NCBI GenBank assembly: GCA_902779705.1
Contig: CACZCR010000003.1
Location: 186,001 to 250,000, forward strand
Direction: 5' to 3'
Source of the DNA: an uncultured Bacteroidales bacterium
Lineage (GTDB): Bacteria; Bacteroidota; Bacteroidia; Bacteroidales; Paludibacteraceae
Length of the DNA: 64,000 nucleotides
Position 1 is the first letter of the stretch, and every line of letters begins with the position of its first letter. The notes under the pieces are model-generated. The model was given only the letters and a program-made list of their open reading frames with translations, did no database searches and had not been told where the DNA came from. Of this stretch, positions 26,057-32,212 are shown one piece after another. The translations under genes were made by a program, and so were the position numbers.

Positions 26057-26072
26057 AAGTACTGTATGATAA

Positions 26073-27641
26073 CTATTTACTATTGATCAGTCGGTAGTAA
26101 GCCTCAGCTTCCTCCTTCGTGATCTTCTTTTGCTCGCTCGTCAACTCGGGCACCTTGATATCGATGCCGGTAGGCATGTTGTTGATATCGGTGATCTTGT
26201 CGCGGTTAGCCTCGTAGATATATACCCAGCAGTTAGGGTTGCCAAAATAGCTGCGAGCCAAACGAGTCAAGGTCAGGGCATTGACCGACTCCTTGTCCGA
26301 AACGGCCGGAGTGTTGTCGTCCGAGTTGATGTTATAGGTCTTCTGCTCACGCTCTTTCTTACGACGCTCAAACTCCTCCTTGCTGATGATACGGATCTCG
26401 GCACGGCGGTTCGGGCCATAAGCACCCTTGCTGCGACGACCTACGATCTTGCCACGACCGGATGTCAGGAAGTGATCCTCCGGGATGTTGTACTCTTCTT
26501 TCAACTCCTCCAATACACGCTTAGCACGATCCTCGGCCAACTTAGCATTGAAGCCGTCTGCACCGGTGTTGTCGCAGATACCTACTACATCCACATACAA
26601 GTCCTCGTTGTTCTGCAACAACTCAGCCACCTGCTGGACGATCGTCAGACCTTGCTCGGTCAGATTAGACTTAGCATTGTCGAAGTATACATAGTAAGCT
26701 TGATCGTTGGTTGCATAGTCTTTCTCATAGATCTCTTTGCATACCACAGTATCCTTGCTGTATACATAGAGCGTATCTTTCTTACCGCAGTTGCCACAAT
26801 CGGCCATATCCATGAAGTAGTCACGTACCATATTACGCGGGTGAGACTTCTTGACCGCATTGATCTTGTAACGCAAGTTCAAGGTGATGTCGAATATACC
26901 ATCGTTGTTCTTCGATGCATGCGATGCCTCGCCGCTATATCCACGACCATCTACATAGTCACGGGTGAAATAGCTGTAGTTGGCACGCAGACCCAAAGCC
27001 AACGAACGGTTGAGGTTGAAATCGATGTTGGCACCAAAGTTGAGATAGCCTAACATGTTGTAGTCATCATCATGCTCAGGACCTTGCTCACCTGCCTCAT
27101 TGATATACGAACCGGTATGACCACGTTTGTGCGTAGGATATTTCTCTGCATCATCCATATAGTAGATAGCACGCTTATAGAAAGCCATACCACCACCGAC
27201 CAACGGCATAACGGAAACGATTTTCTTCTTAGCTCTCGGGAAGAAGAGGTTGATCAAGTCAAACGACAGATAACCACCCACTTTGTGCATGTGGCCCGTC
27301 AATAGTGTATCGGCATTGTCGGTACCTTCACCTTGCTTACCGGTGACATTATACATGTCATACATATACTCAATTCCCACGTTCCATACCGGCGTGAAGT
27401 TGTACTCCAAACCAATACCTACCGAAGGAATAGCCACATTGTGCTTCATTTCCCCACTAAAGTCTCCATCAAACGAGCTGAAACCGATATGAGGAATCAA
27501 TGACCAGTGCGTCAACTCAGGCACTGCATTCTTATTCTCTTCCACCTTGTAGGGATGAACTCCCTTAGCCGGAATACTGTCTTGTGCAATCACTGCCATG
27601 CTAACCAAAGCAGCTAAAACAAAGAGAATAGATTTCTTCAT
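26073..27641 (-). CDS. OmpA-family outer-membrane protein with C-terminal LysM-like domain
   Basis: The 522-residue protein has a signal peptide (MKKSILFVLAALVSMAVIAQ), an N-terminal barrel-like region (about 45-260), a linker with DCGNCGKKD, an OmpA peptidoglycan-binding domain (about 318-420; YVYFDNAKSNLTEQG ... ICDNTGADGFNAKLAEDRAK ... GPNRRAEIRI), and a last domain with ALTLTRLARSYFGNPNCWVY ... IYEANRDKI that looks like LysM. Two different peptidoglycan-binding modules in one porin-like protein suggest a firm outer membrane-wall tether. ATG 27641 is preferred to 27647 by signal-peptide form. The CAU tRNA follows in the same unit. Confidence 0.88.
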   Translation of the reverse strand: MKKSILFVLAALVSMAVIAQDSIPAKGVHPYKVEENKNAVPELTHWSLIPHIGFSSFDGDFSGEMKHNVAIPSVGIGLEYNFTPVWNVGIEYMYDMYNVTGKQGEGTDNADTLLTGHMHKVGGYLSFDLINLFFPRAKKKIVSVMPLVGGGMAFYKRAIYYMDDAEKYPTHKRGHTGSYINEAGEQGPEHDDDYNMLGYLNFGANIDFNLNRSLALGLRANYSYFTRDYVDGRGYSGEASHASKNNDGIFDITLNLRYKINAVKKSHPRNMVRDYFMDMADCGNCGKKDTLYVYSKDTVVCKEIYEKDYATNDQAYYVYFDNAKSNLTEQGLTIVQQVAELLQNNEDLYVDVVGICDNTGADGFNAKLAEDRAKRVLEELKEEYNIPEDHFLTSGRGKIVGRRSKGAYGPNRRAEIRIISKEEFERRKKEREQKTYNINSDDNTPAVSDKESVNALTLTRLARSYFGNPNCWVYIYEANRDKITDINNMPTGIDIKVPELTSEQKKITKEEAEAYYRLINSK

Positions 27642-27690
27642 TAACATTGTATCTTACGTGTTTAAATACTTACTTTCACAATTCAGGCTG

Positions 27691-27722
27691 CAAAATTACA
27701 ACAAAATTCCCATATACGCAAA
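27691..27722 (-). promoter_or_regulatory. Promoter of ompA-tRNA unit
   Basis: TTTG (27719-27722 minus), 20-nt spacer, TAATTTTG (27691-27698), then CAGCC. The leader to the ATG is about 45 nt. Confidence 0.82.
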
Positions 27723-27821
27723 TTTTTCGCCATTTTTTTGAAAAAAAAGAACTTTAGAATGTTTGATTTAGATAAAAGTATGTTTTTTTTGTAATATTTA
27801 TGCATTTTTTGGATCTAAAAA

Positions 27822-27853
27822 TTTGGTGGTTTCGAAAAAAAGCAGTACTTTTG
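27822..27853 (+). promoter_or_regulatory. Orphan plus-strand promoter antisense to gtrA
   Basis: TTTG at 27822-27825, 20-nt spacer ending GCAG, TACTTTTG at 27846-27853, then CACC: a full match to the promoters of this window. No annotated gene follows on the plus strand until rsmA. The first 50 nt contain a 14-codon frame (27867-27911) that runs into the hairpin at 27891-27924. A short RNA or an antisense transcript into gtrA is possible. Confidence 0.6.
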
Positions 27854-27890
27854 CACCGTGTTTTTCATGGTATTAGATTTTAAGGTTAAA

Positions 27891-27924
27891 AAAGAGGTTG
27901 GGTTGTCGTGAGACAGCCCTCTTT
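27891..27924 (-). terminator. Terminator of gtrA
   Basis: GGGTTGTC pairs with GACAGCCC around GTGA, with an outer AAAGA/TCTTT helix, directly after the gtrA stop; the minus strand then has a T6 run. Confidence 0.8.
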
Positions 27925-27925
27925 G

Positions 27926-28417
27926 TTATTTGAACGAGTAGTATTTTTGTCCTAAGAAACTGATCAAGACCGTGATGATGGTTATGACCATCTTGCTGGG
28001 CGTCGGATACCAACCCCATACCTCTACACAAAGTTTCAGACCTACATAGTTGACCAGCAGGTTGACTGCCACAATCAGGATATACCTCCCCAGTTGACTC
28101 CACCCTCGAAGAGACGATTGGGTGAAGGTGACATACTTATTGAGCCAAAACCCCGTCAGAAGCGTAATCGGAAAAACCAAACAGAGCGTGGCAATGTGAG
28201 GGGTCAGACAAAGTAGAAAGTCGAAAGTAGAAAGTCGAAAGTACACCAAATCATGCCCGATCACAAAGTTGTAGATCAGAAAGTAGAGCACCCAGTCAAG
28301 CACCAGGTTTCCCCCTCCGCACGCAGCGTACCGGAACAGCTGTTCCGGCATCCATTTGGCAAACGGACGATAGAAAAAATCGATGATCTTGGTTATTTGC
28401 TGCGCCAATTTATTCAT
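27926..28417 (-). CDS. GtrA family membrane protein
   Basis: The 163-residue protein has four hydrophobic helices and the family pattern EQLFRYAACGGGNLVLDWVLYFL near the start and RYILIVAVNLLVNYVGLKL in the middle, ending FLGQKYYSFK. GtrA-like proteins are thought to move undecaprenyl-linked sugars across the inner membrane for glycosylation of surface polymers; no glycosyltransferase partner is adjacent. The start is ATG 28417, since the promoter -7 box lies at 28427. The loop after the second helix (YFRLSTFDFLLCL) is encoded by a heptamer array (28210-28244), an odd insertion for this family. Confidence 0.88.
   Translation of the reverse strand: MNKLAQQITKIIDFFYRPFAKWMPEQLFRYAACGGGNLVLDWVLYFLIYNFVIGHDLVYFRLSTFDFLLCLTPHIATLCLVFPITLLTGFWLNKYVTFTQSSLRGWSQLGRYILIVAVNLLVNYVGLKLCVEVWGWYPTPSKMVITIITVLISFLGQKYYSFK
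28210..28244 (-). repeat. Heptamer array inside gtrA (AAAGTAG/AAAGTCG x5)
   Basis: Five contiguous 7-bp units on the plus strand: AAAGTAG, AAAGTCG, AAAGTAG, AAAGTCG, AAAGTAC. The array is within the gtrA coding sequence and, at 35 bp, a change of one unit would shift the frame. Confidence 0.9.
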
Positions 28418-28426
28418 AATCGGGTG

Positions 28427-28458
28427 CAAAATTACTGATTTTTTGCCGAATATGCAAA
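28427..28458 (-). promoter_or_regulatory. Promoter of gtrA
   Basis: TTTG (28455-28458 minus), 20-nt spacer ending CAG, TAATTTTG (28427-28434), CACCC. The ATG at 28417 leaves a leader of a few nucleotides. Confidence 0.83.
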
Positions 28459-28474
28459 TATTTTACTAAAAAAC

Positions 28475-28505
28475 TTGCACAATTAAAAAAAAAGCAGTAC
28501 TTTTG
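28475..28505 (+). promoter_or_regulatory. Promoter of rsmA, with leader hairpin
   Basis: TTG at 28475-28477, 20-nt spacer with nine A and GCAG, TACTTTTG at 28498-28505. The leader carries a perfect CCGGAT-GAG-ATCCGG hairpin (28518-28532) close to its 5' end. Confidence 0.82.
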
Positions 28506-28580
28506 CAGTCGCAAAAGCCGGATGAGATCCGGAGCAAGTCAACTAAAGCAAATAGAATATGGACGATTATCACGCGGAGA

Positions 28581-29372
28581 ATGCAACAAGTACGTGCCAA
28601 AAAATTTTTGGGGCAGCACTTTTTGACGGACCTCACGGTCGCCCAAAGAATAGCTCCAAGTGACAAAGTACCAAGTACGAAGGAAAAAGTACGAGTACTG
28701 GAAGTTGGACCGGGAATGGGTGTGTTGACACAATATCTTCTCAAAAATCCCAATATCCACCTTACAGCCATAGAGCTTGACCGCGAGTCGGTCGCTTATC
28801 TGCGTGAGTGGTACCCGGAGTTGAACCTGATAGAAGGAGATTTTCTAAAACTGGATCTGAACCAACTGATTCCCGAAGGCGAGTTTAACGTCATCGGCAA
28901 TTATCCGTACAATATCAGCAGCCAGATTTTCTTCAAAGTACTGGAATACAAAGACCGTATCCCTGTATGCTCGGGCATGATCCAAAAAGAGGTGGCCGAA
29001 CGTATCGCCTCTAAGCCGGGCAAAAAAGCATATGGCATACTAAGTGTATTGTTACAAGCATATTATGATATAGAATATTTATTTACAGTCGACGAACATG
29101 TTTTCAATCCGCCTCCTAAGGTCAAATCGGCGGTCATTAGGATGACACGCAATGGGAGACAACATCTGGATTGTGACGAACAATTATTCAAAACGGTTGT
29201 AAAAACAGCTTTTAACCAGCGACGAAAACAGATGCGCAACTCGTTAAAAGGGGTTATGGGTGAGGGGTTACCGGTTACGGGAAATGAACGACTCGAATGG
29301 TTTCTCACCCGAAGGCCGGAACAACTTTCAGTAGATGAGTTTATAGAACTCACTAAGTTAATTGATAATTGA
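28581..29372 (+). CDS. rsmA: 16S rRNA dimethyladenosine transferase (KsgA/RsmA)
   Basis: This enzyme dimethylates two adjacent adenines near the 3' end of 16S rRNA, a late step in small-subunit assembly. The 263-residue protein shows AKKFLGQHFL at the start, the SAM motif LEVGPGMGVLTQ, the catalytic-type NYPYNISSQI and the C-terminal NQRRKQMRNSLKG. ATG 28581 is chosen; the longer frame starts in the promoter. Between the first helix and the SAM motif, residues DKVPSTKEKVR are encoded by a degenerate heptamer array (28656-28697). The last four codons and the stop lie in a second array (29360-29394). Confidence 0.95.
   Translation: MQQVRAKKFLGQHFLTDLTVAQRIAPSDKVPSTKEKVRVLEVGPGMGVLTQYLLKNPNIHLTAIELDRESVAYLREWYPELNLIEGDFLKLDLNQLIPEGEFNVIGNYPYNISSQIFFKVLEYKDRIPVCSGMIQKEVAERIASKPGKKAYGILSVLLQAYYDIEYLFTVDEHVFNPPPKVKSAVIRMTRNGRQHLDCDEQLFKTVVKTAFNQRRKQMRNSLKGVMGEGLPVTGNERLEWFLTRRPEQLSVDEFIELTKLIDN
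28656..28697 (+). repeat. Degenerate heptamer array inside rsmA
   Basis: Six consecutive 7-bp units of the form (A/C)CNAAGT: CCAAGTG, ACAAAGT, ACCAAGT, ACGAAGG, AAAAAGT, ACGAGTA. It codes for a surface-type Lys/Ser/Glu-rich stretch just before the SAM motif. Confidence 0.6.
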
Positions 29373-29394
29373 TGATTGATAATTGATAATTTAA
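29360..29394 (+). repeat. Heptamer array over the rsmA stop codon (AATTGAT x5)
   Basis: AATTGAT, AATTGAT, GATTGAT, AATTGAT, AATTTAA. It begins in the last codons of rsmA, includes its TGA stop (29370-29372) and ends 6 nt before the corA start. Confidence 0.88.
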
Positions 29395-29399
29395 GAATT

Positions 29400-30350
29400 A
29401 TGTCAGAAATCAAGATATTCTATAAGGAGAACGAGAAAATAAAGGTAGCTAAGACTATCAATAAACTCAAGGAACTGGATAAGAAAGATATTATCTGGAT
29501 CGATCTGCTGGATGTATCGGACAAGACAGAGGATACATTGGAGGGATTCCTCAAAATCGATATTCAGGAAGATGAGGAAATGGAAGAGATCGAGATGTCG
29601 TCCCGTTATATCCAAACGGATGACTCGATCGTGGCCAACTCTAACTTCCTGAAATCTAACTTTGAGACCGAACCGGTCAACTTTATCATCAAAAACTCTA
29701 TCTTGGTAACTATCCGCGATGTGGATCTGGAGAGTTTTAACGACACTATTAAGAAGATGTTTGTTAACACGCGTAATTTTCCCACCGGATACCACGTGCT
29801 GGTAGCACTGATGGAGACGCGTGTGGAACGAGACGCTGATATGATAGAGGATACGACGGATATGATTACCAACCTGTCGCAACAGATCACTGCCAATAAC
29901 GATCGCGTAGACGAGGATTTGCTGGTACAAATCAAGGACCTGCAAGAAAAAGTGACCATCATTCGTCAAAACATCATGGATAAACAACGCGTGATATCCA
30001 ATATACTGAAGTGCGACTTCTTTCCCGAAGAACTCAATCCGCGCTTGACGATGATCATTAAGGATATCAACTCACTGTTTGACTATACCCGATTTGGTTT
30101 TGATCGTCTTGACTACCTCCAGGATACCTTCCTTGGTTTGGTTAACATCGAGCAGAATAAGATTATCAAGATTTTCACCGTCATCAATATCATCTTCCTG
30201 CCACCTACGCTGATTGGTAGCCTATATGGTATGAACTTTGAAAACATGCCTGAGTTAGGATGGCAACTCGGTTATCCGTTCGCATTAGGATTGATGGTGT
30301 TGTCGGTAGTGGTGATATTATTTATTTTCCGCCTGAAAAAGTGGCTGTAA
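29400..30350 (+). CDS. corA: CorA-type magnesium/cobalt transporter
   Basis: CorA is a homopentameric Mg2+ channel. The 316-residue protein has a long cytoplasmic alpha/beta domain with a coiled stalk (QITANNDRVDEDLLVQIKDL) and two C-terminal membrane helices. The selectivity signature YGMNFENMPE sits between them, and the C terminus is basic (RLKKWL). ATG 29400 is chosen over a TTG at 29376 that lies in the heptamer array. It is probably co-transcribed with rsmA. I do not see an M-box or other Mg2+ riboswitch upstream. Confidence 0.95.
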   Translation: MSEIKIFYKENEKIKVAKTINKLKELDKKDIIWIDLLDVSDKTEDTLEGFLKIDIQEDEEMEEIEMSSRYIQTDDSIVANSNFLKSNFETEPVNFIIKNSILVTIRDVDLESFNDTIKKMFVNTRNFPTGYHVLVALMETRVERDADMIEDTTDMITNLSQQITANNDRVDEDLLVQIKDLQEKVTIIRQNIMDKQRVISNILKCDFFPEELNPRLTMIIKDINSLFDYTRFGFDRLDYLQDTFLGLVNIEQNKIIKIFTVINIIFLPPTLIGSLYGMNFENMPELGWQLGYPFALGLMVLSVVVILFIFRLKKWL

Positions 30351-30356
30351 CAAAAG

Positions 30357-30501
30357 TTATTAACAATTTATTAACATTTTCAACAGCTCTAAGTCAATAG
30401 ATGTTGATAAGGTTAGGTTATTAAAACTATTAACAATTAACCATCCAAAGTCACTTAACTGCATCTAATACAAATTCAAAATTTTACACCACTTATTAAC
30501 A
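30357..30501. other. Cluster of DnaA-box-like 9-mers (candidate replication origin)
   Basis: The 202-nt AT-rich gap between corA and nadA holds TTATTAACA at 30357, 30368 and 30493, TTATCAACA on the minus strand (30402-30410), plus near matches TTTTCAACA (30377) and CTATTAACA (30427). TTATCAACA differs from the E. coli DnaA box TTATCCACA at one position. The sites are clustered and followed by an AT-rich stretch (30505-30552), the usual layout of an origin, but AT bias alone could produce some of them. No convincing TAnnTTTG promoter for nadA was found here. Confidence 0.4.
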
Positions 30502-30552
30502 ATATTGACATATTATAATATCCATTAGATTTTTAAATTTAAAATATATATA

Positions 30553-31491
30553 ATGAATAATAAGGAACTAAGTGCTGCCATTCGACAGTTGTGTAAAGAA
30601 AAAAATGCTGTTATCTTTGCTCATTATTATACTCGCCCGGAAATACAAGAAATAGCCGACTTTGTAGGTGATAGTTTGGCTTTGGCGCAACAGGCTACAC
30701 GCGTACACGCGGATATATTAGTAATGTGCGGAGTCCATTTTATGGGCGAGACGATGAAGATACTCTGTCCGGAAAAGAAAGTACTGGTTCCTGATATGGC
30801 AGCAGGATGTTCGTTAGCCGATAGCTGTAACGCACAAGACCTGGCTTTATTCAAAGCACAACATCCCGATCATATGGTGGTTAGTTATGTCAATACCACC
30901 GCGGATGTAAAAGCCTTAACGGATGTAGTAGTCACTTCCTCTAATGCGAAGAAAATAATAGATCAACTGCCTAAGGACGCTAAGATCATCTTCGGCCCGG
31001 ATTATAACCTAGGAAACTACATCAATTCCGTTACCGGTCGTGAGATGCTCCTCTGGAATGGAGCGTGCCACGTACACAGTCGTTTTTCGCAGGAGGCACT
31101 ACTGCAACTTAAAAAAGAAAATCCGGGCGTAGAGGTATTGGCTCATCCGGAGTGTAAAGCGCCTATACTTGCTCAGAGCGACGTAATTGGCTCTACTAAG
31201 GCATTGCTCGAGCATACCATAAAATCGTCTGCCAAACGCTTCATAATAGCCACAGAATCCGGTATTCTCTTTGAGATGCAGCGCGCCTGTCCGGATAAAC
31301 AGTTCATTCCCGTCCCGCCGGAGATGACCGAAGGTATGGGTTGCAGTTGCAACGAGTGCGAGTACATGCGTATGAACACCTTAGAAAAAGTGTATAACTG
31401 CCTGCTCAACGAGTCGCCCGAGATGCATGTAAACAAAGAGACAGCCCGTAAGGCCGTCTCCTCTATCAATCGTATGCTCGAGATGAGTTAA
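30553..31491 (+). CDS. nadA: Quinolinate synthase
   Basis: NadA condenses iminoaspartate with dihydroxyacetone phosphate to quinolinate in NAD synthesis, using an oxygen-sensitive [4Fe-4S] cluster. The 312-residue protein shows AHYYTRPEIQEIADFVGDSLAL, the cluster ligands in VMCGVHFMGET (Cys81 region), WNGACHVH and GCSCNECEYM, and PDYNLGNY. Length is normal for the shorter NadA form. nadB and nadC are not in the window. The stop is only 8 nt from the stop of the convergent phosphatase gene and no T-rich terminator lies between. Confidence 0.96.
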   Translation: MNNKELSAAIRQLCKEKNAVIFAHYYTRPEIQEIADFVGDSLALAQQATRVHADILVMCGVHFMGETMKILCPEKKVLVPDMAAGCSLADSCNAQDLALFKAQHPDHMVVSYVNTTADVKALTDVVVTSSNAKKIIDQLPKDAKIIFGPDYNLGNYINSVTGREMLLWNGACHVHSRFSQEALLQLKKENPGVEVLAHPECKAPILAQSDVIGSTKALLEHTIKSSAKRFIIATESGILFEMQRACPDKQFIPVPPEMTEGMGCSCNECEYMRMNTLEKVYNCLLNESPEMHVNKETARKAVSSINRMLEMS

Positions 31492-31499
31492 TATTGCGT

Positions 31500-32207
31500 T
31501 TACTTATTTTTTTTATTAAACTCTTTTTGCGCTTTCTTAAGTTGATTAAGATAGGCTTTATTGGTGTGTAAACGTGCGAAAGCGGCGCTGGTTAATACGC
31601 GTGCGGCATCTACGTCGCTTTGCCAATGAAAACCGGCAATGACACGACTTTGTCCATACTCAAACCCTTCTTTTAACAAGGCATCTTGTGCTTTAGGATT
31701 AATCTCGCACAAAATCAATGCTGTACTCCAACCTAAGGTAGTATGGCCGGAAGGGTAGGATCCGTTATGACTGAGTTCTTCCTCGTCCTCAGGCACCAAA
31801 GTAGGTTCATTGAAATACATATACGGACGCTTGCGCATATATGTTTGTTTTGCTTTATGGGTGGCCAAATCGGTGGTTTTAGTAGCATCGGTAAGCAACT
31901 TCCATATCTGTGGAGTATTTTCTTTCGAAATAGTTATTCCCATTATAGGTGAAAAAATTGCTGCCATACGTTCAATACTGTATTCGGCATCCAATCTGGC
32001 TTTTTCTCCACGAGCGGTCGAACGCATCTGCTTTCCCCATTGATATTGCGCTGTATCATAGGCAAAACGCATCTCATTAGTCTGCGGAGGAGCCGGCAAA
32101 TAGACTACCGCATTAGGCATCTGATCTACATTAAAATACGGCTGTGGCTCATTCGCCATTATAGAAACGGCTACCAGCAGAAGAGGTATAAATAAAAACT
32201 TTTTCAT
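31500..32207 (-). CDS. Class A acid phosphatase (PAP2/PhoN family), periplasmic
   Basis: The 235-residue protein has a signal peptide (MKKFLFIPLLLVAVSIMANE) and the three phosphatase motifs KQTYMRKRP (K-x6-RP), GSYPSGHTTLGW and SRVIAGFHWQSDVD (SR-x5-H-x3-D), so it is a vanadate-type histidine acid phosphatase that releases phosphate from nucleotides and sugar phosphates in the periplasm. GSYPSGHT is the class A non-specific acid phosphatase signature. It lies 5 nt downstream of the pectate lyase gene and is likely transcribed with it. Confidence 0.93.
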   Translation of the reverse strand: MKKFLFIPLLLVAVSIMANEPQPYFNVDQMPNAVVYLPAPPQTNEMRFAYDTAQYQWGKQMRSTARGEKARLDAEYSIERMAAIFSPIMGITISKENTPQIWKLLTDATKTTDLATHKAKQTYMRKRPYMYFNEPTLVPEDEEELSHNGSYPSGHTTLGWSTALILCEINPKAQDALLKEGFEYGQSRVIAGFHWQSDVDAARVLTSAAFARLHTNKAYLNQLKKAQKEFNKKNK

Positions 32208-32212
32208 ATTCC

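Noticed and set aside
28503..28580. TTG start extending rsmA by 26 residues
   Set aside because: The codon lies in the -7 element of the promoter; ATG 28581 opens the conserved AKKFLGQHFL start.
31438..31461. GAGAC...GTCTC hairpin near the end of nadA as terminator
   Set aside because: It lies in coding sequence and has no T-run.
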